Source: Salinicoccus roseus
Lineage (GTDB): Bacteria; Bacillota; Bacilli; Staphylococcales; Salinicoccaceae
Direction of reading: 5' to 3'
DNA length: 64,000 nt
Assembly (NCBI RefSeq): GCF_003814515.1
Contig: NZ_RKQJ01000002.1
Coordinates: 62,001 to 126,000, forward strand
The notes under the pieces are model-generated. The model had not been told where the DNA came from. It ran no database searches and was given only the letters and a program-made list of their open reading frames with translations. Of this stretch, positions 1-7,913 are shown piece after piece; the stretch's first letter is position 1, and each line of letters begins with the position of its first letter. The translations under genes and the position numbers were made by a program.

Positions 1-1108
1 TGATTGGAATGAGGAGGTGTCCCCGCTCCAGCATGACCGCCTTGACTTTCGGCAGATCCGCACGTGGAATGCCCTGGAGGTTGCGCTTGCCGGCACGATA
101 GTGTACCTGCATGATGACGGCAAAGTAGTACAGCACGGCTGGAATCAGTGCGGCAAGTGCTATCGTGCCGTAGTTGATGCCGGTCGTCTCCGCCATGATG
201 AAGGCACTCGCCCCCATGATCGGCGGCAGGATCTGTCCGCCGACCGAAGCACTGGCTTCGACGGCACCGGCAAAGTTCTTGTTGTAGCCGACCTTCTTCA
301 TCAGCGGGATGGTGAACGCTCCCGTACTGACCACGTTCGCAACCGCCGCTCCATTGATGCTTCCCATGAAACCGCTGGAAACGACGGCCACTTTGGCTGG
401 TCCACCCTTGTTGGCGCCTGCCAGGGCCATCGCCAGGTCATTGAAGAACTGGCCCATGCCTGATTTCTGCAGGAAGGCACCAAAAAGGATGAACAGGAAG
501 ATGAAGTTGACGGACGCCCCGATTGCGGTCGAATAGAGCCCCTCCGTCTTCAGATAGAGCTGACCGAAGATGTCCCCGAGGTCAAACGGCCGCGTCATCA
601 TCATGTTCGGCATGAAGCCGAAGTGGCTGATGAATGGATAGAGCAGGAATACGAGCGCCAGTATCGGCAAGATGATGCCGGTGACGCGCCTTGCCGCCTC
701 CAGTATCAGCACGACGGTAAGTATCGCCATGATGATGTCCACCGTATTCGGTATACCGCCGCGCTCGACCACGATGGCCTGGTATTCGAGGATGATGTAT
801 CCTGCCGTCGCCAGGCTCAGTGCAGCAAGAATCCAGTCATAGATCGGCAGTTTACCCCGGTCCTGCTTCTTGAATACAGGATAGAGCATATAGACGAGTG
901 CAAGGCCGACCGCTACGTGCACAGCTCTCTGCTGCAGTGCCGGCATCGGGTTGAATACCATGTAGACATGGAAGAGCGAGTAGAGTACGGAGACGACCGT
1001 AACGATCCATACAATCGATTTTTTATCGAATTTCCGCGTTGCGGAATCCTTGTCATACTTCTCCAGGACCTCCTGTGTATCGGGTGCAGCTTGTGGTTCC
1101 TTAGTCAT
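1..1108 (-). CDS. TRAP transporter fused permease (partial, C-terminus beyond the left edge)
   Basis: This is the membrane component of a TAXI-type TRAP transporter, in which the small (4-TM) and large (12-TM) subunits are fused. It imports an organic acid by an ion gradient. About 369 N-terminal residues are visible: a charged cytosolic head, several hydrophobic helices, then the start of the DctM-like part with GSINGAAVANVVSTGAFTIP and the GGQILPPIMGASAF motif typical of the family. The ATG at 1108 has an AGGAGG lying inside the last codons of the DUF1850 gene upstream, which implies translational coupling. The reading frame is open to position 1, so the gene is cut by the window and not truncated in nature as far as can be seen. 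The substrate cannot be read from the sequence. Confidence 0.93.
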   Translation of the reverse strand, partial: MTKEPQAAPDTQEVLEKYDKDSATRKFDKKSIVWIVTVVSVLYSLFHVYMVFNPMPALQQRAVHVAVGLALVYMLYPVFKKQDRGKLPIYDWILAALSLATAGYIILEYQAIVVERGGIPNTVDIIMAILTVVLILEAARRVTGIILPILALVFLLYPFISHFGFMPNMMMTRPFDLGDIFGQLYLKTEGLYSTAIGASVNFIFLFILFGAFLQKSGMGQFFNDLAMALAGANKGGPAKVAVVSSGFMGSINGAAVANVVSTGAFTIPLMKKVGYNKNFAGAVEASASVGGQILPPIMGASAFIMAETTGINYGTIALAALIPAVLYYFAVIMQVHYRAGKRNLQGIPRADLPKVKAVMLERGHLLIPI

Positions 1109-1109
1109 A

Positions 1110-1583
1110 TTAACCTCCTGTTATCCGCTGTAGCAGCGTTGTATTTACAATCTTAACCTCTAGTGCGGTATTCGCTTCATAGAAATCATATAGTGGATAC
1201 TCCTTCTGGTTCTGGATGATTGTGGTCTTCACATTTTCCGAGACATTGAGGTAGAGTGCATCATATGTATCATTGACTGTGAATTTTACAAACCCTTCCT
1301 CAGTGACTTCCGGTTCACTTTCAGATTGATGGGGGACACCTGCACCAAAGGTCTCAAAATATGTGTCCGTCAGCAGAAAAGCATTTTGCTCCACTTCATA
1401 GACCTCATACCATTCCGACTTTTCGATGGAATGGATCCAGTGCAGTTCAAATGTTTCATCCGGCAGAAACCTGGCATCGTACCCTTCCGCCTCGAGCTTT
1501 ATCGTCCGTTCCGGAAAAAGGAATAGAAAGAGGAGCACCGCTAGAATGCTCCCCGTCAGTAGTACCTTGATCCTATTGTTCAT
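1110..1583 (-). CDS. DUF1850 domain protein of the TRAP-TAXI cluster
   Basis: A small membrane-anchored protein of 157 residues with one N-terminal hydrophobic helix followed by an extracytoplasmic domain that begins with an aromatic-rich ELHWIHSIEKSEWYE stretch, the hallmark of DUF1850. Proteins of this family are commonly found between the binding protein and the fused permease of TAXI TRAP systems; their role is unknown. The longer open frame starts at 1625, but the ATG at 1583 gives the expected start at the signal-anchor and overlaps the end of the binding-protein gene by 11 bases. Its stop codon is one base from the permease start, so the three genes are very probably one transcript. 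Confidence 0.85.
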   Translation of the reverse strand: MNNRIKVLLTGSILAVLLFLFLFPERTIKLEAEGYDARFLPDETFELHWIHSIEKSEWYEVYEVEQNAFLLTDTYFETFGAGVPHQSESEPEVTEEGFVKFTVNDTYDALYLNVSENVKTTIIQNQKEYPLYDFYEANTALEVKIVNTTLLQRITGG

Positions 1584-2592
1584 CGTAGTAGCGCTGGGCT
1601 CCCGGATGGATGTCGATGACTGCACGTTCCTGGGCAGTCTCCAGACTGATGTCTTCCGCTGCCTGGTGGGAGTTAGCGAGGCTGTCCAGGTTCTCGAACA
1701 GATACTTAGTCAGTTCGTAGACATCATCTTCACTCAGGTCCTCCCTGACTACGAGTGCGTTCATGATTGCAGCCGTCGGTACGGCTTCTTCATTGCCATA
1801 TGTGTCTGCTGGAATTTCAAGGGCCTCGAAGTACTCTGCATCTTCTGAGAGCGTGTCCACCGCGTCCCCTTCAATCGGTACGATCTTCAGATCCACGGAG
1901 TTTTCTAACTCCATCACTGAAGCATTCGGCAGTCCGCTTGTCAGGAAGGCCGCATCAATCTGACCACCGCGCATCGCTTCCGCTGCTTCTGCGTACCCCA
2001 GATAGTCGACTTCCATATCATCATATGTCATGCCATGTGCATCAAGAATGGAACGCGTCGCAATTTCAACGCCCGAGTTCTGGTCACCGACCGCCACACG
2101 CTTACCTGCAAGATCATCGATGCTTTCGATGCCGGCACCTTCAGTAGTGATGACCTGTACGAAGTTCGGATAGAGTGCCGCCACCTGCTGCACATTTTCA
2201 ATCGGTTCGCTGAATGTCTCTTCACCATTGACGGCCTGGGTGAGTGCATCACTCATCACAAATGCCATCTCGACTTTTTCTTCTCCCAGCAGGTTCAGGT
2301 TCTCGGCCGAAGCGCCCGTCGTCTGTGTACGGGAGTTTACGTCGAATTCACTGCTGTACCCTTCTGCCAATGTCGTGGCGATGATATTATAGGGACCGGA
2401 TGATCCGCCCGTCGCAATCGTTACGATGTTCGTCTCAAGACCCGCAGAGCCTTCTTCGGATGATTCACCTTCAGAAGCTTCACCTTCTTCTGTTGTCTCC
2501 GTCTCCCCTTCACCTTCGCTGCCGCCGTCTCCACATGCGGAAAGTATGAGACCGCAGCCCAGGATGACTGCAAGATATTTCTTGAATTCCAT
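1573..2592 (-). CDS. TAXI family TRAP transporter solute-binding lipoprotein
   Basis: Extracytoplasmic solute receptor of the TRAP transporter, 339 residues. The N-terminus is a lipoprotein signal with lipobox LSAC, followed by a long Glu/Ser-rich linker (about residues 22-50), then a TAXI (NMT1-like) domain beginning TNIVTIATGGSSGPYNIIAT. It would be lipid-anchored on the outer face of the membrane and deliver ligand to the permease. A GAAGGAGGGG ribosome site precedes the ATG. It is first in the operon and is transcribed from a promoter that carries a cre-like site over its -35 element. TAXI receptors are thought to bind glutamate, other carboxylates or amino acids; the ligand here is not known. 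Confidence 0.93.
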   Translation of the reverse strand: MEFKKYLAVILGCGLILSACGDGGSEGEGETETTEEGEASEGESSEEGSAGLETNIVTIATGGSSGPYNIIATTLAEGYSSEFDVNSRTQTTGASAENLNLLGEEKVEMAFVMSDALTQAVNGEETFSEPIENVQQVAALYPNFVQVITTEGAGIESIDDLAGKRVAVGDQNSGVEIATRSILDAHGMTYDDMEVDYLGYAEAAEAMRGGQIDAAFLTSGLPNASVMELENSVDLKIVPIEGDAVDTLSEDAEYFEALEIPADTYGNEEAVPTAAIMNALVVREDLSEDDVYELTKYLFENLDSLANSHQAAEDISLETAQERAVIDIHPGAQRYYDEQ

Positions 2593-2622
2593 TTAACGAC
2601 CCCTCCTTCTTCATTTAATAGA

Positions 2623-2660
2623 AGTATAGCAGAACCCCCTCTCTATGAAAACGGTTTATT
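2623..2660 (-). promoter_or_regulatory. SigmaA-type promoter of the TRAP operon with overlapping cre-like site
   Basis: On the minus strand a -35 TTTTCA (2646-2651) and a -10 TATACT (2623-2628) are separated by 17 bases. The plus-strand word ATGAAAACGGTTTATT (2645-2660) matches 15 of 16 positions of the CcpA box consensus WTGNAANCGNWNNCWW, the exception being A for the conserved C at position 14. The cre covers the -35, so CcpA binding would be expected to repress the TRAP operon when glucose is present. This is a motif match only; the divergent gene at 2786 could also be affected. Confidence 0.6.
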
Positions 2661-2785
2661 TGCAATCTGCTGAATATACAGGAATTGCTTCCATATTGTC
2701 TATTTTTATCTTTTCCCGGGGCTTTATCTTTGAATTTTCATTTTATTTGCATAACAATGGAACTAATGAGAAAGGGAGGATTCTG

Positions 2786-3808
2786 ATGAAATCATTATTT
2801 GAACCGTATGCTCTAAAAGGATTGGAATTGCGCAATAAGATCGTCATGGCACCGATGTGCCAATACAGTGCCGTTGACGGCATTCCGGATGAATGGCATT
2901 TCACCCACTACACTTCCCGCGCAGTCGGGGGCACCGGAATGATCATGATGGAGATGACGAACGTCGAAGCGCGCGGTCGCATTACAGACCACTGCCTCGG
3001 CATCTGGTCCGACGGCCATGTTCCCCACTACAAGCGCATCGTCGATGCATGCCACCGCCACGGTGCCAAAGTCGGCATCCAGCTGGCCCATGCCGGAAGG
3101 AAGGCACGGGACACGGAGACGCCGGTATCAAGCTCCCCTGTCGCCTTCAATGAGGATTTCAAGACACCGCATGAGCTGTCCACCGAAGAAGTCGATGAAG
3201 TCATCGATGCCTTCAGATGGGGGGCTGCCCGGGCAGTCGAAGCCGGCTTCGATACGATTGAACTGCATGCAGCGCACGGCTATCTGATCCATCAGTTCCA
3301 GTCCCCGCTGACCAACAGGCGGACGGATGAATATGGAGAGGACCTGAGCCTCTTCGGACGCAAGGTCATTGAAGCTGTAAAGTCGGTCATGCCTGAAGAA
3401 ATGCCGCTCATCCTGCGGATATCCGCTGTGGAATTCGCAGAAGGCGGCTATGATCTCGAGCATGGCATCTGGCTTTCAAAACAGTATGCCACAGCAGGTG
3501 TGGACATGATCGACGTTTCCGCCGGCGGTGAAGGCAAGCCATCAGAAGAACGTTTCCCGGGAATCTATCCAGGTTATCTCGTCCCATACGCAAGAGCTGT
3601 AAAGGAGGAAGCAGGCCTGCCGGTCATGGCAGTCGGGCTCCTGGAGGATGTGAATCTGGCGGAACATGTCGTCGCTTCCGAAGAAGCGGATCTCGTTGCC
3701 ATCGGAAGGGGACTACTGCGTGATCCGTATTGGGTGCTCAATGCAGCCCGCGAAAGGAATCCTGAGGATGCATCCTTCATTCCCGAACAATACGAACGCG
3801 CATATTAG
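2786..3808 (+). CDS. namA: Old yellow enzyme, YqjM/NamA-type NADPH dehydrogenase
   Basis: FMN-dependent ene-reductase that reduces activated C=C bonds, quinones and nitro compounds using NADPH. It has 340 residues against 338 in B. subtilis YqjM. Class-III OYE signatures are present: MAPMCQYSA with Cys25 near the N-terminus (equivalent to the redox-tuning Cys26 of YqjM), the active-site pair in HGYLIHQF, and the C-terminal QYERAY carrying the arginine finger of that subfamily. The open frame extends upstream to 2645, but the ATG at 2786 follows GGGAGG with normal spacing and gives the conserved start. It is followed after 17 bases by the acetamidase gene on the same strand, so they are probably co-transcribed. 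A role in electrophile detoxification is inferred from the family. Confidence 0.93.
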   Translation: MKSLFEPYALKGLELRNKIVMAPMCQYSAVDGIPDEWHFTHYTSRAVGGTGMIMMEMTNVEARGRITDHCLGIWSDGHVPHYKRIVDACHRHGAKVGIQLAHAGRKARDTETPVSSSPVAFNEDFKTPHELSTEEVDEVIDAFRWGAARAVEAGFDTIELHAAHGYLIHQFQSPLTNRRTDEYGEDLSLFGRKVIEAVKSVMPEEMPLILRISAVEFAEGGYDLEHGIWLSKQYATAGVDMIDVSAGGEGKPSEERFPGIYPGYLVPYARAVKEEAGLPVMAVGLLEDVNLAEHVVASEEADLVAIGRGLLRDPYWVLNAARERNPEDASFIPEQYERAY

Positions 3809-3825
3809 AATCATGGAGGCTGAAA

Positions 3826-4731
3826 ATGAAACATTCACTGGATAAATCACATTTCTATTATGCAATGTCCAAGGACAACGAAACCGCGCTTAAAGTGAAC
3901 CCCGGCGATACGGTCGAAATAAGGACACATGACTGTTTCCAGGGGCAGATCACCTCTCAAGATACTGTACTCGACACGGTCGACTGGGATCAGATCAACC
4001 CTGCCACAGGCCCTATATATATTGAAGGTATCAAACGGGGGGATGTGCTTAAAGTGACGATCGACGACATCACCCTGGATGACAGGGGGGTCATGCTGAC
4101 AGGACCCGGACTCGGTGTCATGGGAGAGCAGATGGAAGGCATGGAAGCAAAAATGTTCGATGTCGATGCTGCAGGCGGCCATGTCTCCTTCAATGGCCTG
4201 GAATTACCCATGAATCCAATGATCGGCGTCATCGGCGTTGCACCGGAGGGAGACCCCATCAATAATGGGACACCCGACCGCCACGGTGGCAACATGGACA
4301 GCAAGAAGATCACTTCAGGTGCCGACCTCTACCTCCCCGTCTTCCATGACGGTGCACTGTTCGGACTCGGTGACGTCCATGCCAAGATGGGCGATGGTGA
4401 AATCAGTGTCAGCGGCCTGGAAATCGGATCGACGGTCACGGTGACTTTGGACAAGGCACGCAATATGACGACCGGACACCCGGTCGTCATCGATGAGGAA
4501 GGCATCTACATGATGGTTTCCCATGAAAGCTTGGATGCTGCGGTCGATGAATCCGTCAGACAGATGATTGCACTGCTCCATCCCCATACCGATCTGAGCC
4601 TTTCTGAGCTCACCATGCTGATGAGCCTCGTCGGGGAAACACAGATCAACCAGGTCGTCGATCCACTCAAGACCGCACGATTTTTCGTTCCGAAGTCCGT
4701 GCTGGATCATTATAATATCTCTTTCAGTTAG
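3826..4731 (+). CDS. Acetamidase/formamidase family protein
   Basis: Member of the FmdA/AmdA family, metal-dependent amidases that hydrolyse formamide, acetamide or related short amides to ammonia and the acid. The 301 residues cover the whole family domain: the N-terminal beta-rich EIRTHDCFQGQ segment, TGPIYIEGIKRGDVLKVTI, and the central HGGNMDSKKI and LGDVHAKMGDGE motifs, which supply the conserved acidic and histidine residues. The length matches the compact bacterial branch (about 300), not the 400-residue fungal type. It sits between an old yellow enzyme and a glycerate kinase, which does not by itself point to a shared pathway. The exact substrate is not known. Confidence 0.92.
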   Translation: MKHSLDKSHFYYAMSKDNETALKVNPGDTVEIRTHDCFQGQITSQDTVLDTVDWDQINPATGPIYIEGIKRGDVLKVTIDDITLDDRGVMLTGPGLGVMGEQMEGMEAKMFDVDAAGGHVSFNGLELPMNPMIGVIGVAPEGDPINNGTPDRHGGNMDSKKITSGADLYLPVFHDGALFGLGDVHAKMGDGEISVSGLEIGSTVTVTLDKARNMTTGHPVVIDEEGIYMMVSHESLDAAVDESVRQMIALLHPHTDLSLSELTMLMSLVGETQINQVVDPLKTARFFVPKSVLDHYNISFS

Positions 4732-4740
4732 GGTGGGACT

Positions 4741-5820
4741 ATGAAGATAGTTGTGGCACCAGATTCATATAAGGGCACACTCGACCAGTATGAAGTGGCG
4801 AACGTGATGTCACAAAGCCTTGAAGAGCAAGGACATTCCTGTGTCATGAAACCCATGAGCGACGGCGGGGACGGACTGCTCCAATGCTTCCGGAGCGAAG
4901 GCTACAACAGGGTCGTCACCAATGTGACAGGACCGGAAGGCAGGACTGTCGAAGCTGAATATTATATGAAGGAAGGCACCGCAGTCATAGAGACTGCGGA
5001 AGCATGCGGCCTCCACCTCATCACTGACTCCCATCCTTCAGACCGCACGACTTTCGGTGTGGGGGAACTGCTCATGCATGCCGCCGATCAGGGGGTGGAA
5101 CATATCATATTGGGGCTCGGTGGATCAGCGACGAACGACGGCGGATATGGGATGTTCATGGCCCTGGGGGGTGCTGCCATCGATGAAGCAGACCTCCCTA
5201 TAGGGGTCTTCAACAGGGATATCCCAAAAATTTCGGAACTGAATGTCCAATCACTGCGCAGATTCGAGAAAATCAAATTGACCATCGCTTCTGATGTCAC
5301 CCATCCCCTTCTAGGGCCGAAAGGGGCAGTCCACACCTTCGGTCCCCAAAAGGGAATAGATGAAGCAGATCTCGACCGCTTTGCAGACATGCTCGTCCAC
5401 CTTGCAGAAAAGGCAGCCGATGCTTTCCCTGTGGACCATACGGATAGTCCAGGTGCTGGAGCCGCCGGAGGACTTGGCTGGATGCTCCTCAATATCGGTG
5501 CCGAGATGCAGAGTGGCGGCGAACTGATTGCTGAAATGATCCACCTTGAAAAAGAAATCATGGAGGCGGATGCCGTAATTACCGGTGAGGGGAAGAGCGA
5601 CCGGCAGACCCTTGGCGGAAAAGCACCCTCTGTTGTGGCAGACCTTGCTGAGAAGCACCATAAGCCGTGTCATCTTGTATCAGGACAAGTCACCGAAGAC
5701 CTCTCGGATTATTTTGATGGCACACATGCGCTCGTCGATGCCGACAATGATGTGGATCAGGTCATATCCGATACGGCCTTTCATTTGAACAGGAAGATGA
5801 AGGAGATATTCCCAAAATAA
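4741..5820 (+). CDS. Glycerate kinase
   Basis: GarK/GlxK-type (glycerate kinase type-1) enzyme that phosphorylates D-glycerate with ATP, feeding lower glycolysis. It has 359 residues, slightly shorter than E. coli GarK (381). Family motifs: N-terminal IVVAPDSYKGTL, the SDGGDG motif, GLGGSATNDGG phosphate-binding loop, DSPGAGAAGGLGW and the C-terminal TGEGKSDRQTLGGKAP. The ATG lies 9 bases after the acetamidase stop, behind GGTGGGAC, a modest ribosome site. It ends the three-gene run 2786-5820 and is closed by a strong terminator. The divergent TRAP system could in principle import glycerate or a precursor, but nothing in the sequence proves it. Confidence 0.94.
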   Translation: MKIVVAPDSYKGTLDQYEVANVMSQSLEEQGHSCVMKPMSDGGDGLLQCFRSEGYNRVVTNVTGPEGRTVEAEYYMKEGTAVIETAEACGLHLITDSHPSDRTTFGVGELLMHAADQGVEHIILGLGGSATNDGGYGMFMALGGAAIDEADLPIGVFNRDIPKISELNVQSLRRFEKIKLTIASDVTHPLLGPKGAVHTFGPQKGIDEADLDRFADMLVHLAEKAADAFPVDHTDSPGAGAAGGLGWMLLNIGAEMQSGGELIAEMIHLEKEIMEADAVITGEGKSDRQTLGGKAPSVVADLAEKHHKPCHLVSGQVTEDLSDYFDGTHALVDADNDVDQVISDTAFHLNRKMKEIFPK

Positions 5821-5852
5821 AACACTGCCCAAGGGAAATGGGCAGTGTTTTC
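5819..5852. terminator. Bidirectional intrinsic terminator
   Basis: Hairpin with a 12-base stem AAAACACTGCCC / GGGCAGTGTTTT and a 9-base loop. T-runs on both sides let it end the glycerate kinase transcript on plus and the convergent aldo/keto reductase transcript on minus. Confidence 0.9.
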
Positions 5853-5853
5853 A

Positions 5854-6690
5854 TTATTCAAAGCTGAAGTTGTCGGGGTTCTTCCCCATCCGCTGATTGG
5901 AATCGAGACTGTCGATCTTCTTCATGTCTGCATCACTGAGTTCGAAATCGAAAACATCGATATTTTCCTGTATACGTGATGGTGTGATGGATTTTGGTAT
6001 CGTCGACACCCTGTTCTGGATATCCCATCTCAAAATGATCTGCGCCGGTGTTTTGCCATGTTTCTCTACGAGCGCCTGAATGATGGGCTCCTCGAAGAGG
6101 CCGCCGCGCTTCAGGGGCGCCCAAGCTTCCAGCTGGATATCATGCATTTTGCAGAACTCATGCATTTCCTTCTGGGCCAGATGTGGATGGTATTCCAGCT
6201 GATTGACCATCGGCTTGGTGCGGCACATCGAGAACACCTCTTCGAGGTGCTGCCTGTGGAAGTTGCTCACTCCGATCGCCTTAACCCTGCCGTCCGCATA
6301 AAGCTTTTCCATCGCCTTCCATGCTTCCGTATATCTCCCTTCAATCGGCCAATGGATCAGGTAGAGGTCCAGGTAATCCAGTCCAAGGTTGTCCATGCTG
6401 ATTTCAAAGGCTTTCAATGTCTCCTCATAGCCCAAATCGTCATTCCACACCTTCGTCGTTATGAACAGGGACTCCCGTGGCACATCTGAAGCCCTGATCG
6501 CTTCGCCTACACCCTTTTCATTACCATAGAAGGATGCCGTGTCAATATGACGGTAGCCTGCATCAATTGCAGCCAGTATGGCATCCTTCACCTGGCCCCC
6601 GTCTTCTGCCTTGTAGACACCGAGGCCGATGATGGGCATTTCCACACCGTTTTTCAATGTATAGACATCATCCGCAGTAATTTTCATCAT
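5854..6690 (-). CDS. Aldo/keto reductase
   Basis: NADPH-dependent carbonyl reductase of the AKR5/YtbE-YvgN type, 278 residues, cytosolic (beta/alpha)8 barrel. The catalytic tetrad is visible: Asp in IDTASFYGNE, Tyr of the same segment, Lys in ITTKVWNDD and His in LIHWPIEG. The C-terminal cofactor-binding IPKSITPSRIQENIDVFDF is also present. It probably reduces aldehydes such as methylglyoxal. Two adjacent ATG codons occur at the start; the first (6690) lies 7 bases after AAAGGA. It is transcribed alone, convergent to the glycerate kinase and divergent from the ATP-grasp gene. Confidence 0.92.
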   Translation of the reverse strand: MMKITADDVYTLKNGVEMPIIGLGVYKAEDGGQVKDAILAAIDAGYRHIDTASFYGNEKGVGEAIRASDVPRESLFITTKVWNDDLGYEETLKAFEISMDNLGLDYLDLYLIHWPIEGRYTEAWKAMEKLYADGRVKAIGVSNFHRQHLEEVFSMCRTKPMVNQLEYHPHLAQKEMHEFCKMHDIQLEAWAPLKRGGLFEEPIIQALVEKHGKTPAQIILRWDIQNRVSTIPKSITPSRIQENIDVFDFELSDADMKKIDSLDSNQRMGKNPDNFSFE

Positions 6691-6876
6691 TGCTCAATCC
6701 TTTCTTAATCGATCATTCGCTGCTGCCACCATCATATTACTTTTCGACAGTACATATCAAACAGGTTACAAATCCTTTTTTTCATTCATAAGAACACGCA
6801 TCTCTGTTAAAATATATGATAAGTCAATATAATCAAATATAAAAATTATACGAACGTGCACTTAAGGAGATTTTAA

Positions 6877-7899
6877 ATGAGTACAATAAATGTTTTAGTG
6901 ACCGGCATAGGCGGCCCCATAGCCCAGGGTCTGATCCAGGGTCTGAAGAAAAGGCAGGATGTTACGGTGATCGGTGTCGACCGCCGCACGGTTACAGCCG
7001 GTCATCAGTTCTGCGACCGCACTTACCGGGTCCCGCGCTATACCAATGTAGAAGCCTATCTGGACAGGCTGAATGGAATCATTGAAAAAGAGGGAATCGA
7101 TGTCATCTTCCCTTCACTGCATGAAGAGGTCAATATATTCCATGAAAACCGCGATGTCCTCAAGCCGCTCATCGCTCTGCCGACCAGCAGGGACTTTGAT
7201 GTGCTGATGCACAAGGAACATGTATACCAGAAGCTCGAATCGATGGGTCACGGCAAATACATACCAAAGTACCGCGGTTTCAATACGGAAGAAGAATTGA
7301 AGGAAATCAATTCCTCACTATTTGCGGATGACTCCCATTTCGTAGTCAAGACGGTCGACAGCTATGCCTCATTGGGCTTCGCCATCCTGACCAGCAAGGA
7401 GAATTATCTTGATGCCCTGAAGAACGGCAAAAAGCATACCATCGACTTCGAAGACTACTGTAGGATCATCGACCCGTCCGAACGCAAGCTGGCGATGGAA
7501 CTCATCAATGGCCAGGAATACAGTGTCGATGTCTATCTTCATAGGGGAAAAGTCGTCGTCGCCGTTCCTCGTGAACGTACAGGCGTCTCCAACAACATCG
7601 TCCTCGATGGCATAGTGGTCAACCATGAGGATCTGATCCAGGCCTCCAAGGATATTACTGAAAGTCTTGTGGAGGATGGCTTCATCAACATACAGTTCAT
7701 GGAAAACGACACCGGCTACAAGCTCACAGACATCAATCCGCGTTTCTGCGGCAGCCAGGTCATGAGCCTCGGTGCCAACGTCAACTTTCCTTCATTGTTC
7801 ATCGAATATCTCCACCTCGGGAATGAAGTGCCCGTTGAGCCTGTCTGGAATACACGCATGCTCAGGTTCAGGGATCAGATATTCGTACATGAAGACTGA
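6877..7899 (+). CDS. ATP-grasp domain protein (CarB/PylC-like ligase)
   Basis: A 340-residue ATP-dependent carboxylate-amine or carboxylate-thiol ligase of the ATP-grasp fold. An N-terminal Rossmann-like pre-grasp domain begins with NVLVTGIGGPIAQGLIQGL; the nucleotide and metal site appears as HFVVKTVDSYASLG and, near the end, LTDINPRFCGSQVMSLGANVN, where the Asp/Asn/Arg residues bind Mg-ATP. The ATG follows AAGGAGA. It is followed after 14 bases by a MurJ-like flippase gene, so the two are probably translated from one message. This layout suggests that it activates or adds a carboxylated building block of an exported lipid-linked polymer. That is inference; no substrate can be named. Confidence 0.85.
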   Translation: MSTINVLVTGIGGPIAQGLIQGLKKRQDVTVIGVDRRTVTAGHQFCDRTYRVPRYTNVEAYLDRLNGIIEKEGIDVIFPSLHEEVNIFHENRDVLKPLIALPTSRDFDVLMHKEHVYQKLESMGHGKYIPKYRGFNTEEELKEINSSLFADDSHFVVKTVDSYASLGFAILTSKENYLDALKNGKKHTIDFEDYCRIIDPSERKLAMELINGQEYSVDVYLHRGKVVVAVPRERTGVSNNIVLDGIVVNHEDLIQASKDITESLVEDGFINIQFMENDTGYKLTDINPRFCGSQVMSLGANVNFPSLFIEYLHLGNEVPVEPVWNTRMLRFRDQIFVHED

Positions 7900-7913
7900 A
7901 ATAGTGTGATGAT

